A program made the translations under genes and the position numbers. 64,000 bases of DNA from Chelativorans multitrophicus (lineage in GTDB: Bacteria; Pseudomonadota; Alphaproteobacteria; Rhizobiales; Rhizobiaceae), in contig NZ_JAAAPL010000001.1 in NCBI RefSeq assembly GCF_011317445.1, positions 930,001-994,000 on the forward strand, written 5' to 3'. Below the pieces are notes generated by a model. That model was not told the origin of the DNA and did not search any database. It saw only the letters and a list, made by a program, of their open reading frames with translations. Numbering within the stretch: the first letter of the stretch is position 1; every line of letters starts with the position of its first letter. Below are positions 36,364 to 46,191 of the stretch, piece after piece.

Positions 36364-37380
36364 ATGGATCTGAGCACGGCGCTGGGGCCCACCCTCTTCC
36401 CACTGATGGTCTTCGCATTCGCCACGCTTAGCGTCGGCGGCGTGGCAGCCGCCCTGTTCTATCCGCAGTTCGCCAAGGCAAGCCCCTTCCGCAGGCGCTT
36501 CCAGGGCCTGGCCGCCTTGGGCGAGGAAGAGGAGAGCACCGCACCGGCAGACGAAGACAGGGACCGCCGCAAATCGGTCGAGAAGACGCTGCGGGAACTC
36601 GAGGAAAAGCAGAAGGCCAAGACAAGGAAAGCCGGAAAGCCAACACTGAGCGGCAGGCTGCGGCAAGCCGGCCTGAGCTGGAACAGGCGAGCCTATTTCA
36701 CCGCCTGCGCGGTCTGTGGCGCCCTCACCTTTCCGGTGGCGCTTCTCCTCGGGGCGGGCAGTCTCGTTTCCGTCGGCTTTGCGCTGGCCGGGGGACTGCT
36801 GTTGCCGCATTTCTACGTGGCGAGCCGCCGCAAGCGGCGCTTCAAGCAGTTTACCAACGAATTCTCCAATGCGGTGGACGTGATCGTGCGCGGCCTGAAA
36901 TCGGGCTTGCCGGTGGGAGACTGCCTTCGCATCATCGCCGCCGAGGCACAGGAGCCGGTCAAAAGCGAATTTGTCGCGATCGTGCAGGACCAGACGCTTG
37001 GCATTTCCCTCGACGAGGCCGTACAGCGGCTATGGGAGCGCGTGCCGCTTGCGGAAGCAAACTTCTTCGCAATTGTGGTGGGCCTTCAAAGCCGGACCGG
37101 CGGCAGCCTGGCGGAAGCGCTCGGGAACCTTTCCAAGGTCCTGCGCGAGCGCAAGAAGATGAGCGCCAAGATCAGGGCTATGAGCTCGGAAGCCAAATCC
37201 TCGGCTGGCATTATCGGCGCCCTGCCGTTCTTCGTATCGGCGGCCATCTACCTGACCAGCCCAGACTATATGTCGCTTCTGTTCAGCACCCTCACGGGAA
37301 AGCTCGTGCTCGCAGGCTGCGCACTCTGGATGGGCATGGGCATCCTCGTCATGCGCAAGATGATCAATTTCGATTTTTGA
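36364..37380 (+). CDS. tadB: Tad inner-membrane platform protein TadB
   Basis: 338 residues with an N-terminal helix, a charged region (about 55-95) and a GspF-like domain with C-terminal helices. ALREKxx-like helices and VIVRGLKSGLPVGDCLRIIA are typical of TadB. With TadC it forms the membrane platform that couples the CpaF ATPase to pilin assembly. The next gene begins seven bases after its stop. Confidence 0.94.
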   Translation: MDLSTALGPTLFPLMVFAFATLSVGGVAAALFYPQFAKASPFRRRFQGLAALGEEEESTAPADEDRDRRKSVEKTLRELEEKQKAKTRKAGKPTLSGRLRQAGLSWNRRAYFTACAVCGALTFPVALLLGAGSLVSVGFALAGGLLLPHFYVASRRKRRFKQFTNEFSNAVDVIVRGLKSGLPVGDCLRIIAAEAQEPVKSEFVAIVQDQTLGISLDEAVQRLWERVPLAEANFFAIVVGLQSRTGGSLAEALGNLSKVLRERKKMSAKIRAMSSEAKSSAGIIGALPFFVSAAIYLTSPDYMSLLFSTLTGKLVLAGCALWMGMGILVMRKMINFDF

Positions 37381-37387
37381 GGGCGAT

Positions 37388-38359
37388 ATGAGCCTGGCTT
37401 CCTACATCCCCGAACCCGGACAGCTTTCCGCCCTGATGGCGGCGGTGGCGGCGTTTTCGTCCGTCATCGTGGTTTCCTGGCCTTATCTTTTTCGCGACAA
37501 TCTCGCCCGTCGCATGGCGAAGGTGGAGAATGAGCGGGAGCTCCTTCGCAAGCAGGAGCGGGCGCGACTTGCCATGCAAAAGCGCCTTCCTTCGCTCCGC
37601 AGCGAACCGCGAAAACTCTTCAAGCAGATCGTCGATCGTTTCAAACTCGCAAAGCAGGGCGATAACGGACAGCTTGTGGACCGTCTCCGCAGGGCAGGCT
37701 ATCGCGGCAATGCGCCGGTCATCACTTTCCTTGCGGTGCGGCTCATCGCACCGATCGCGATCTTTGCCGTCAGCCTCACTTATGTTCTTCTCATCCTCAA
37801 GCCCGACCTGCCTCTTTTCGCGATCCTCGGCATCGCTGCCGCCCTGGGGGGCTTCGGCTATTTCGTGCCGGCCCTTTATATCCGGAACAAGATCACCAAG
37901 CGGCAGAAGGCCATCCAGCGCGCCTGGCCGGAGGCGCTCGACCTTCTGCTTATCTGCGTCGAATCCGGGATGAGCATCGAAAGCGCCTTCCGCAAGGTGG
38001 CCGAGGAGATCGGCACACAATCCGCCGAGATAGCGGAGGAAATTGCGCTGACGACGGCGGAGCTGTCCTTTCTTCAGGACCGGCGGCAGGCCTATGAAAA
38101 TCTGGGCCGGCGGACCGGCGTGGAGGGTGTGCGCGCAGCCGTCACCAGCCTCATCCAGGCGGAGAAATACGGCACGCCACTTGGCCAGGCGCTGCGCGTC
38201 ATGGCGCAGGAGAACCGCGACATGCGCATGAGCGAGGCTGAAAAGCGCGCCGCCGCGCTACCCCCGAAGCTCACCGTACCGATGATCGTGTTCTTTCTGC
38301 CCGTTCTCTTCGCCGTCATCATCACGCCGGCAGCGATCCAGATCGCGGGAATTCAATAA
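37388..38359 (+). CDS. tadC: Tad inner-membrane platform protein TadC
   Basis: 323 residues, GspF-like, with helices near residues 17-38, 115-165 and the C-terminus (TVPMIVFFLPVLFAVIITPA). WPEALDLLLICVESGMSIES is the conserved TadC core. It is the partner of TadB. Its stop is only six bases from the stop of the convergent cheB gene, so the Tad and chemosensory transcripts run into each other with no visible terminator between them. Confidence 0.94.
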   Translation: MSLASYIPEPGQLSALMAAVAAFSSVIVVSWPYLFRDNLARRMAKVENERELLRKQERARLAMQKRLPSLRSEPRKLFKQIVDRFKLAKQGDNGQLVDRLRRAGYRGNAPVITFLAVRLIAPIAIFAVSLTYVLLILKPDLPLFAILGIAAALGGFGYFVPALYIRNKITKRQKAIQRAWPEALDLLLICVESGMSIESAFRKVAEEIGTQSAEIAEEIALTTAELSFLQDRRQAYENLGRRTGVEGVRAAVTSLIQAEKYGTPLGQALRVMAQENRDMRMSEAEKRAAALPPKLTVPMIVFFLPVLFAVIITPAAIQIAGIQ

Positions 38360-38365
38360 TGCCAT

Positions 38366-39400
38366 TCAGGACTTCGAAGCCCCTGCCAGCCGGGCGATCT
38401 CGCCCGCGATCTGTTCCAGGGGAAGAACGAGGTCGACGAGCCCTGAATCGATAGCTGCCTTCGGCATGCCGAAAACCACGGAGCTTTCGGCATCCTGGGC
38501 GATCACCAGTCCGTTGGCGGCGCGGATGCTCCTCAGCCCTTCGGTGCCGTCCCGGCCCATTCCCGTAAGAACCACCGCAAGGGCCTGACTTCCGAAGGCC
38601 TGCGCCATCGACTCAAACAGGTATGTGCCTGAAGGGCGGAAGCCATCCACGGGAGGGTCATCAGCGACGGCGATGCGTGTCTTTCCCCGCAAGCCTATCT
38701 GATGCCGGTCCGGGGCGAAGTAGACGGTGGCGGGAGAAAGCGGATCTCCATTTTCGGCAACCTTCACCCGAAGCGGAAGCGCCTTGTCGAGGGACGATGC
38801 GACCCCGTTGATGTACCCATCCGATATGTGTTGGACCACTAGGATGGGCGCCGGGAATTCCGGTGGCAGGCTTTTCAAAATGGTTTTGATGGCTGCCGGG
38901 CCCCCTGTGGATGCCGCGATCCCGACAACCCGCACGGACGGCTGCAGCACGATCTTGGGATGAGGTCCCTGCCTCTCGGACCGCCCGCGCCAGCGCCTGA
39001 CCACTTTCACCTGCGACATCGCGGTGAGGCTCGAAAGGAACTTGCGTGTCGAATTTTCCTCCAGCTTGCCCCCACTCTCCAAGGGCGCAGGAATGATCGC
39101 CAGCGCCCCGGAAGCCAGCGCATCGGCCCCACCGATCCCCAAATCGGGATCGCCCTTTCCCGCGACGATGACAATCGGCGCCGGCGCCTCGACCATGATC
39201 TCCCTCACCACCGAAATGCCGTCCAGCAGGCCCATCCGGGGTTCCACAATGATGAGATCGGGCTTGCGCCTTTTTGCTCCCTCGACGGCATCGGCCTGGC
39301 TTTGCGCCACGCCGACCAGCTCCAGCTCTCCGCCGGCCAGCGCGCGCTTGATCAGCGAGATCAGCTCCCCATTGTCTGAAACAAGGAGTATGCGGAGCAT
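38366..39400 (-). CDS. cheB: CheB-type methylesterase with a degenerate receiver domain
   Basis: 344 residues. The C-terminal methylesterase domain keeps the Ser-His-Asp triad (GIAASTGGP, VVQHIS, TGMGRDGTEG) and should demethylate the adjacent chemoreceptor. The N-terminal receiver is altered: the phospho-acceptor position is Glu (E53 in IIVEPRMGLLDG), the acidic pair is reduced to LLVSDNGE, and the Lys of the usual K-P is absent (IIPAP). Regulation by CheA phosphorylation is therefore doubtful. It is the last gene of the chemosensory operon, six bases after cheA, in the position of wspF. Confidence 0.92.
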   Translation of the reverse strand: MLRILLVSDNGELISLIKRALAGGELELVGVAQSQADAVEGAKRRKPDLIIVEPRMGLLDGISVVREIMVEAPAPIVIVAGKGDPDLGIGGADALASGALAIIPAPLESGGKLEENSTRKFLSSLTAMSQVKVVRRWRGRSERQGPHPKIVLQPSVRVVGIAASTGGPAAIKTILKSLPPEFPAPILVVQHISDGYINGVASSLDKALPLRVKVAENGDPLSPATVYFAPDRHQIGLRGKTRIAVADDPPVDGFRPSGTYLFESMAQAFGSQALAVVLTGMGRDGTEGLRSIRAANGLVIAQDAESSVVFGMPKAAIDSGLVDLVLPLEQIAGEIARLAGASKS

Positions 39401-39406
39401 CTGAGG

Positions 39407-41527
39407 TCACACCATCTGGCGAACCGCTTCCAAGAAGAGCTGCTGGTCGAAGCTGCTCTTGGCCATGTAGGCGTTGGCGCCTGCATGCAGACCCTGCTCC
39501 TTCTCCTCGACAGTATCGCGCCCTGAGATCAATATGACCGGCAATTGGGCGAATTTCCGGGACCGTCTTATTGTTTGGGTGAGTGCAACGCCGTCCATTT
39601 CCGGCATGTCGATATCAGCCACCACCACGTCTGCGCCATGGGTCCGCAGGTGCTTCCATGCCTCGGCCCCATCGGCCGCAATTGCCACGTCGTAGCCGGC
39701 ACCCTCGAGGATAAGTTTTTCCAGTGCGCGCACGGAAGGAGAATCGTCGACGACGAGAATTTTCTTCCGTGCCTGCCGCACTTGGAGGGAATAGGCATCG
39801 GTTCCAGAATACTCGCCCGACGCCGCCGCCTCGATCAGAGCGGCCGCATTCAGAAGCAGGGCGATGGGCCCGTCCGGAAGGATGGTGGCGCCGCTGTAGC
39901 ACCTCGTGTTCGCCAGGCGCGGCCCGAGCGAGCGCACCAGCATCTCTTGTTCCTCCAGGATCTGCTCCACCAGAACAGCGGTTTCATCACCGGCCGTGCC
40001 AACAAATACAGCCGTGCGAATGTCTTTCCCATCCGGCATCAGTGGTCCGGGAAAACCGAGCCAGGTGGCAAGATCGAGAACCCGCACATTCCCGTTAGCC
40101 GTTTTGAGTAGGTTCGGCTTGCCGCGTTGAGGCAGATCGCGAGTGGAGATCTGGCCTACTTTGCGTACGGAAGAGGTGTCGATGGTGAAGATTTGACCGC
40201 CAGACATCACCTCCAGCGCCCGAACTGTGGCCAGGGTCAGCGGCAGCGTCATGGTGAAGGCCGCGCCGCCGCCCCGAACGTTGGAAAGCTCGACCGTACC
40301 CCTCATCGCCTCCACTGCGTTGCGGACGATATCGAGCCCGACACCGCGGCCCGAAAGGCTGGTAACCTCGGCCGATGTCGAAATGCCCGGCTCAAATGCC
40401 CGGCGCAGAAGTTGCCGCTCGTCCTGCGCTTCGGGTAGTCCCTTCCCGGCTGCGGCTTCGGCGATCGACTTCAGGTCGAAGCCCCGGCCGTCATCCTCGA
40501 CATGTACCTGAAATCGATCGCGGAACAGTGCAGCCGAGACCGTTATCCTACCCTTCTCTGGCTTGCCTGCCTTGCGGCGCTCAGGCGGCGTCTCGATGCC
40601 ATGTCCCATGGCGTTGCGCACGAGGTGCCTGAGAGAATCCTGAAGCCCCGAGACGATGGACCGGTCGACCTCGATTTCACCGCCGAGGATGTTCAGCTCC
40701 GCCAGTTTTCCAGACTCATTCCCAATATCCCGGACGAGGCGGGGAAGGCCCTGGCAGGCTTCCGCGAAACGCTGCATGCGGGCGCGCCGAATCTCGTGAT
40801 CGAGCGCGCCGACAAGGCTGCCTATCAGTCTTGCGTCCTCTGAGAGCCCGGCAGCCAGTTCCCGCAAACTCTCGTCGAGCGATGGCGCCGCCTCGCCGTT
40901 GGCGGTGTGCGGGAAACGAACCCGCCTGAACCGCTCCCGCAGGGAGGCGGCTTCAGCAGCCCTCAGGCTCAGCCGCGACTTTGCGGCGAGCAACTCACCG
41001 CTCCTGTAAAGAAGCGCGTCGAGGCGGTGGCCGGAAAGCCGAATAGAGCCGTCGAGATCGCTCGTCCGCACAGGCGGCATGGGCACGCCGCCAGCGGCGC
41101 GGGTATCCTGAGGCGCTTTCGGCTTTTCCCCGAGCCTTGCATCCAGCCGTTCGAGCACATCTTCGGTCGGAGTCATCGGGGCACCGGGCTCCCGCTCCAA
41201 CTTGCCTCCGGTTTGCGCGATCCAGTCCGTTGCTTCGAGCAGCACATCAAGATCCGCCCTCTCCAGGGGGCGTTCAGCGCGCGCGAGCTGGGCAAGAAGA
41301 TCTTCCATCCTGTGGCACACCTTCTCAATAGAGCGGATTTCCACCAGCCCCGCAGCCCCCTTAAGACTATGTGCGATGCGCAGCAGCCTTTCCAGCAAGT
41401 GCCGCCGCTCCTCTGCCCCTGCGGCGCCTTCGACCGCGAGCAGCATGCGCTCCAACTCGCCCGAACGCTCCTGCACCTCCCTGATGAACAGGCCGAGCAA
41501 CTGGCGATCGAGATCTGCCTTTGCCAT
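39407..41527 (-). CDS. cheA: CheA-type hybrid histidine kinase with C-terminal receiver
   Basis: 706 residues: Hpt domain (H53 in RIAHSLKGAAGL), ATPase domain (LRHLVRNAMGHGIE, VEDDGRGFDL, SGRGVGLDIVRN), CheW-like domain (about 420-560) and a C-terminal receiver with the acceptor Asp in VVADIDMPEMDG. This is the arrangement of WspE and similar kinases of alternative, non-flagellar chemosensory arrays. It should be activated by the adjacent receptor through CheW, and may phosphorylate its own receiver and the LuxR-type regulator upstream. It lies three bases after the receptor gene. Confidence 0.94.
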   Translation of the reverse strand: MAKADLDRQLLGLFIREVQERSGELERMLLAVEGAAGAEERRHLLERLLRIAHSLKGAAGLVEIRSIEKVCHRMEDLLAQLARAERPLERADLDVLLEATDWIAQTGGKLEREPGAPMTPTEDVLERLDARLGEKPKAPQDTRAAGGVPMPPVRTSDLDGSIRLSGHRLDALLYRSGELLAAKSRLSLRAAEAASLRERFRRVRFPHTANGEAAPSLDESLRELAAGLSEDARLIGSLVGALDHEIRRARMQRFAEACQGLPRLVRDIGNESGKLAELNILGGEIEVDRSIVSGLQDSLRHLVRNAMGHGIETPPERRKAGKPEKGRITVSAALFRDRFQVHVEDDGRGFDLKSIAEAAAGKGLPEAQDERQLLRRAFEPGISTSAEVTSLSGRGVGLDIVRNAVEAMRGTVELSNVRGGGAAFTMTLPLTLATVRALEVMSGGQIFTIDTSSVRKVGQISTRDLPQRGKPNLLKTANGNVRVLDLATWLGFPGPLMPDGKDIRTAVFVGTAGDETAVLVEQILEEQEMLVRSLGPRLANTRCYSGATILPDGPIALLLNAAALIEAAASGEYSGTDAYSLQVRQARKKILVVDDSPSVRALEKLILEGAGYDVAIAADGAEAWKHLRTHGADVVVADIDMPEMDGVALTQTIRRSRKFAQLPVILISGRDTVEEKEQGLHAGANAYMAKSSFDQQLFLEAVRQMV

Positions 41528-41530
41528 GGG

Positions 41531-43150
41531 TCAATCCTTGCGTGTGCCCAGCATCGTTTTTAACCGTGTCCCGAGTTCATTCAGGGTCCGCGCGGCTTGT
41601 TCGGACTGGCGGACGGCCGCGAGATTCTGCCTGCTCGTTTGTTCGATGTGATAGATCGCGTCGTGGATCTGCTTTAGCCCGGCGCGCTGCTGACCGGCGG
41701 AAGCGGCGATCTGCGCAGCCGAGCGAGCGGAGTTGGCGATCACGCTCTCCAGCTGCCGAATGGTTTCCCCCGCTTCGTTGACCTTCTCCAGCGCGCGATC
41801 GACGCTTTTTGCGCCCTCCTCCATGCCGATCACGGCGGCATTGGTGCCCCTTTGGATATCCAGCAGGATGCGGCGGACTTTGTCGATGGATGCCTTCGAC
41901 TGGTCGGCGAGAGCCTTGATTTCCGATGCGACCACGCTGAAACCGTGGCCATGCTCGCCGGCGCGGGAGGCTTCTATGGTGGCGTTGAGCGCCAAAAGAT
42001 TCGTCTGGTCGGCGATTTCCGTAACGACCGCTACGATCTCGCCGATCTCCTGGCTGCTTTCGGCCAAGGCAAGGATATCGCCTGCAATAGCTTCCGTCCG
42101 GTCACTGACCGCATTCATAACGGCCACGGTTTCATCCACCGCCTTACGGCCAGCACCGCTCACTTCGACGACCGCTTCCGCCGAAGCCGCCACTGCTTCT
42201 GCGCGGCTGGCCGCCTGTTCGGCGGTTTGCAGCACCTCGTCTACGCTCGTCGCGGTCTCCGCCACCGCAGCCGACTGCTCGCGCATGCCTTCCACCTGCT
42301 GCGAGGCGCCTGCCAGGATTTCGGCCGCCGAGTTGGAAAGATGCTCGGCCGTTTCCGAAATCGTCGCAACCAGCGCCTCCAGCCTCGTGCGGTCACTGCG
42401 CTCGCCTTCAATCATCGCCGAAAGCTTCTGCGTCATACTATTGATGGAGGTGCCGAGGAGCGCCAGCTCCTCAGGCCCGTTGACCGGCGCCCGCCGTTCC
42501 AGATTGCCAGCACTGATCTCCTCTGCCGTCCTCACGAGCGCGCGCGTCCGCTTCGCCAGATAGTGGAGAAGGAAGATCATCGTGAAGAAGCCGAGCACGA
42601 TCACGGCTGCTGCCGCAAGCAACAGGAACCGCGCTTGCTCGAGCTGCGCGCCAGCATGCTGTTCTATGAGGACGATCTGCCGATTCAGCCGATTGACGTA
42701 GACCTCCATCAGACGCTCGATCTGGTCCATCTCGGCGAGGTCGACCGGCGGGCTCTCGATAGCGCGCTCCAGAGCAGGCCTGACCACCGTCACCCAATAT
42801 GTCCTGCTTTCCTCGAGTTCGGCCGTGACATGGGGATCCCTCGTGGCGTGCGGATGCCCCCCGACCTCACCCTCGATCAGCGTTTGCAGCATCCTCTCAT
42901 TGCGACTCATGAGCTCGCGAATGCCCGCCGCGCCGTTGGCGGGACCTGCCGTGCCACCTTCGTTCAGCCGGGAGATCCTATAGAGGATCTCATGGTATAC
43001 CCTCTCTCGACCCAGCTGGGATGTCGCTGCGACATCCTGGCGTACATGCTCAAGGTTCAACAGCCCAAGACTGACGAAGAGGGCCCAGGCCGCGACAAAG
43101 AAAATCATCGGCAGGCCCAGCGTGCCGTATAGGCCTCGCAATACGCTCAT
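41531..43150 (-). CDS. Methyl-accepting chemoreceptor
   Basis: 539 residues. TM1 lies near the N-terminus ([15 protein letters not shown]), followed by a periplasmic four-helix-type sensor (about 35-185), TM2 (about 187-210), HAMP and a long cytoplasmic coiled coil. The signalling tip [20 protein letters not shown] and [18 protein letters not shown] are intact. There is no C-terminal pentapeptide tether for CheR/CheB, which fits a CheR with its own TPR. The gene overlaps cheW by four bases (ATGA). Like WspA it is probably a dedicated receptor for this array; the stimulus, possibly surface contact or envelope stress, is inferred. Confidence 0.94.
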   Translation of the reverse strand: MSVLRGLYGTLGLPMIFFVAAWALFVSLGLLNLEHVRQDVAATSQLGRERVYHEILYRISRLNEGGTAGPANGAAGIRELMSRNERMLQTLIEGEVGGHPHATRDPHVTAELEESRTYWVTVVRPALERAIESPPVDLAEMDQIERLMEVYVNRLNRQIVLIEQHAGAQLEQARFLLLAAAAVIVLGFFTMIFLLHYLAKRTRALVRTAEEISAGNLERRAPVNGPEELALLGTSINSMTQKLSAMIEGERSDRTRLEALVATISETAEHLSNSAAEILAGASQQVEGMREQSAAVAETATSVDEVLQTAEQAASRAEAVAASAEAVVEVSGAGRKAVDETVAVMNAVSDRTEAIAGDILALAESSQEIGEIVAVVTEIADQTNLLALNATIEASRAGEHGHGFSVVASEIKALADQSKASIDKVRRILLDIQRGTNAAVIGMEEGAKSVDRALEKVNEAGETIRQLESVIANSARSAAQIAASAGQQRAGLKQIHDAIYHIEQTSRQNLAAVRQSEQAARTLNELGTRLKTMLGTRKD

Positions 43151-43782
43151 TCTCCCCCCTCCTTTCCGCCGGGGAAGCCGGCATTCCCCGGCTCCTCCAG
43201 GAAAAGCAATCGGTCCGCGAGAAGTGCCTCTCCGTCCAGAACGACCGTGCCATCGCTGGTCTCTCCACGGACCCAGGCAGCAGCCCCGTCTTCCCGTGGG
43301 TGGCTCGCATCCGGGAGATCTGATGCCGCACCGGCCATCGCCGAAGTCGCAATCAGGAACTCCGGCTGCTCATCCCCGCATACGATCGCCCAAGCCGGGG
43401 AAAACGGAACCGGCTTGGCGGGCTCCATCACCCGGCGTAAATCGAACACGGGAAGAAGGTGTCCGCGCAGATTGTAAAGGCCGATGACGAATTCCGGCGT
43501 GCGGGGGAGAGGCGTAATCTGCGTCAGCGGCACGATCTCGCTGACATAGCGCGCCTCTATGGCACAGCGCCTGCCATCCAGATCGAAGAGGATGGAGCCG
43601 ATAGCCGGAACACCCGACCTTTCATGCGGACGGGTGAAGGCCTTCGCGACGGTTTCAAGCTTGCGCTGCCGGGCATCTGCGGAAGGCTCCCAGCGGCCGG
43701 CCGTCGCGTCCATGGCGGTTTTTAGCCTCTGGCGAACAACCGCCCAATCGATCAGTTCGTCGGAACTCTTCTTGGACGGCAT
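43147..43782 (-). CDS. cheW: CheW-like adaptor protein
   Basis: 211 residues: about 60 N-terminal charged residues, then a CheW domain with [40 protein letters not shown] and a C-terminal strand [15 protein letters not shown]. The N-terminal extension resembles WspD more than minimal CheW. It couples receptor and kinase. The ATG at 43782 shares a base with the cheR stop (TAATG), so it is translationally coupled; the longer frame upstream is antisense noise within cheR. Confidence 0.92.
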   Translation of the reverse strand: MPSKKSSDELIDWAVVRQRLKTAMDATAGRWEPSADARQRKLETVAKAFTRPHERSGVPAIGSILFDLDGRRCAIEARYVSEIVPLTQITPLPRTPEFVIGLYNLRGHLLPVFDLRRVMEPAKPVPFSPAWAIVCGDEQPEFLIATSAMAGAASDLPDASHPREDGAAAWVRGETSDGTVVLDGEALLADRLLFLEEPGNAGFPGGKEGGE

Positions 43783-45227
43783 TAGAAACCGTCCCGCGTC
43801 GAAAGCTTCAAATCGGCGATCTCGCGTCCAATGCGGATGGCGAGGCGGCCGGTACTGTACTCCTCCATAAGCTCCACCGGTTCTTCGGCGGGGCGGCGCG
43901 TGCAAAGCGCAAAGGCAATGGCGAAGGCCTGCCCGGCGGTCTCCGGATCGCTTTCACGAAGACAGGTGCCGAGAAGGTAATGCGCGGCAGCAAGGCTACC
44001 GTCGAGATACAACAGCCTGCGCAGCGCGGCCGCCGCGTCGTGCAGCCGGTCCGCGGCTATCAGGACGACGCTTTGAAGATAGTGCAGCCTGATCGAAAGC
44101 GGATGTACCCCGATGGCCTCTTTCACGAGAGCCGCAGCGGCATCTAAGGCACCTATTCCCACGAGTTCTTGGATGCATCGGGCAAGAAAATCCTCCCCCA
44201 GCGCAAGCTTCGCCTCCCTCAGGCGCTGCCCGACGGTCTGTTCTTCCGCCATCGCTGGCTCGCCGGGCGGGGACGCTTCGTCGCTCGCGGGAACCGTCAC
44301 CGCTCCCTTCCGGTCGAACGCGACGCGGCCGGGCGCCGAGGGATCCCTACGGTAGAGAATACCCGCGCGCGTGACAAAGGTCGCGAATGGAGCGTGGTCC
44401 CACAAAGGCGGATCGGAGGGGCCGAGGAGAAGCCACCCGCCTGGCGCAAGGCAGCGGTAGAACTGGCGTGCAATGCGCTGCACGACATCCGGCCGCAGAT
44501 AGATAAGCACGTTGCGGCAGAGGATGAGATCGAGATCAGCAATGCCCTTGGCGGGACAGGGGAGATCATCCTCACCGAGCCAGAATTGATCGAACCGAAC
44601 GCGCCGCCTGTATTTCTCCCTTAGGCGCAACCGGTTGCCCCTGCGCGAGAGATGGGGCCTGATGCGCTCGGCTGCCTGGCCCCTCATAGAGTGCTCTGTA
44701 TAATGTCCCTCTCTCGCCACCTTCAAAGCCTTGCGGGAGATGTCGGTGGCGATGATCTGCGTTCGGTCCGCCAGACCCATCTGATCGGCCAAAACCGCCA
44801 GGGAATAGGCTTCCTCACCCGTCGAGCACCCGGTGCTCCACATCCTGATCGGCGCCCTTTCCGGGCGGTCGGCAAGCAGAGAAGGCAGCACCTTCTTGCG
44901 TACGAGATCGAACTGGGCGGGATCGCGAAAGAAATAGGTCTCGCCGACGGTCATCTCCGCGATGACATCGTCGAAGAGCGCGGCATCGCGATTGAAGCGC
45001 TCGAGAAAAAGGCCGGCATTCTCGATTTTGTGCCGCTCCATCAATTTCATCAGGTTGCGGGCCAGATTGTGCCTTTGAGTTGGCGCGATCTCCAGCCCAA
45101 CTTTATCGGCAATCGGCTCGATCAGCGCGTCGCTGCAGCATTGTGCCGGCGTAAGGCCCTGCGCGGCCTGCGCGGGCCGCAGGCTGGGCAATCCGGCTCT
45201 TCTGCGGCGTGCGGTGACCGATTGCAT
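43782..45227 (-). CDS. cheR: CheR methyltransferase with C-terminal TPR-like region
   Basis: 481 residues. The N-terminal CheR helices and MTVGETYFFRDPAQFD are followed by the SAM site (WSTGCSTGEEAYSLAVLA) and LILCRNVLIYLRPDVVQ. From about residue 345, helical repeats (IGALDAAAALVKEAIGVHP, DRLHDAAAALRRLLYLDG) resemble tetratricopeptides, as in WspC. It methylates receptor glutamates. It is the first gene of the tightly packed operon cheR-cheW-mcp-cheA-cheB, and motif copy 6 lies 46 bases upstream. Confidence 0.93.
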   Translation of the reverse strand: MQSVTARRRRAGLPSLRPAQAAQGLTPAQCCSDALIEPIADKVGLEIAPTQRHNLARNLMKLMERHKIENAGLFLERFNRDAALFDDVIAEMTVGETYFFRDPAQFDLVRKKVLPSLLADRPERAPIRMWSTGCSTGEEAYSLAVLADQMGLADRTQIIATDISRKALKVAREGHYTEHSMRGQAAERIRPHLSRRGNRLRLREKYRRRVRFDQFWLGEDDLPCPAKGIADLDLILCRNVLIYLRPDVVQRIARQFYRCLAPGGWLLLGPSDPPLWDHAPFATFVTRAGILYRRDPSAPGRVAFDRKGAVTVPASDEASPPGEPAMAEEQTVGQRLREAKLALGEDFLARCIQELVGIGALDAAAALVKEAIGVHPLSIRLHYLQSVVLIAADRLHDAAAALRRLLYLDGSLAAAHYLLGTCLRESDPETAGQAFAIAFALCTRRPAEEPVELMEEYSTGRLAIRIGREIADLKLSTRDGF

Positions 45228-45273
45228 ATGCGTTTCCTTTGGCTGGATACCTGCACTTTTTCGCCAGTGTCGC

Positions 45274-45291
45274 CTATTCGGCCAGATGGCC
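45274..45291 (-). promoter_or_regulatory. Recurrent dyad motif, copy 6 (chemosensory operon)
   Basis: Read on the minus strand: GGCCATCTGGCCGAATAG, in the 92-base gap between the LuxR-type regulator and cheR, 46 bases before the cheR start and in the same orientation as the operon. Confidence 0.6.
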
Positions 45292-45319
45292 TATTCAAAG
45301 CCGGGGCGAGGATCAGACC

Positions 45320-46006
45320 TCAATCGGTATCTTTCCGTGGGTTCGACATGAGCCGCACCCCGGCGGCAGCCGCAGCCTGCCTGTTCCTTACGCCCAGGCT
45401 GCGAAAGAGGGCCGCCATATGGATCTTGACCGTTCCCTCGCCGAGGCGAAGCTTGCGCGCAATCTCCTTATTGGAGAGGCCGTCCACCAGGAGGGCGAGC
45501 ACCTCTCGCTGGCGGGGCGTCAGGTGTTCGACGCCACGGCCCGGCTTTTCCGAAGACGGTTCGGAAGACACGGCCTGCGATGAACGTTCATCTCGCCCCG
45601 CGATCTCCGGTGGAACGTAGATTGCTCCGTTCAACACATGGCCGAGTGCAGCGGCAAGCTCCGTAGCTCCAAGCCCCTTTGGCACGTAACCGTGGACTCC
45701 GGCCGACAATGCCGCCAGCATATCCGCCCTTCTGGTCGAGGCCGAGACGACGGCAACACGCATTTCGCGGCGGAAATCGCGGACCGCTTCAAGGCTTCCG
45801 GCATCCTTCATGCCAGGCATTGCCAGATCGAAGAGAGCCAGCCCGATCTCGTCACGCTCGGCAAGCCGCTCGATCGCCTCGTCGAGCGATCCCGCCTCAA
45901 TCACCTCGGCGAAACCGAGCTCGCCCTTCAGAATCGTGCGCAGGGCAATCCTGAAGAACTCATCGTCGTCCGCGATCAAGGCGACGCGATCGCCGTGACC
46001 GGCCAT
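45320..46006 (-). CDS. LuxR/NarL-type response regulator
   Basis: 228 residues. The receiver domain has ADDDE, the acceptor Asp in LALFDLAMPG, Ser in VVSAST and the conserved Lys in YVPKG. The C-terminal LuxR helix-turn-helix is LTPRQREVLALLVDGLSNKE followed by EGTVKIHMAALFRSLGV. It is a transcription factor encoded just upstream of the cheR operon, on the same strand and 92 bases away, where Wsp clusters have the diguanylate cyclase WspR. It is the best local candidate for binding the recurrent dyad motif. ATG 46006 is preferred because the longer frame to 46126 starts with non-conserved residues. Confidence 0.93.
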   Translation of the reverse strand: MAGHGDRVALIADDDEFFRIALRTILKGELGFAEVIEAGSLDEAIERLAERDEIGLALFDLAMPGMKDAGSLEAVRDFRREMRVAVVSASTRRADMLAALSAGVHGYVPKGLGATELAAALGHVLNGAIYVPPEIAGRDERSSQAVSSEPSSEKPGRGVEHLTPRQREVLALLVDGLSNKEIARKLRLGEGTVKIHMAALFRSLGVRNRQAAAAAGVRLMSNPRKDTD

Positions 46007-46191
46007 CACGTCCCGTCCCCAAAGAATATCTTTTCTTCGCCCAGAAGAAGAAGAAAATTTCGTCCTGTTACCCGCATCCTCTGCTCCTCCTTCAGAAAAA
46101 GCACTAGTAACGGGCGTAGTTCCCATATTTCAGCACTGGACCTGCTTCAACCTTTCCAAAACGTTACTTCCCGACGCCCGCGAATAGCTTT

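Noticed and set aside
41852-43132. 426-residue plus-strand open frame
   Set aside because: Antisense to the chemoreceptor gene; no ribosome site or domain.
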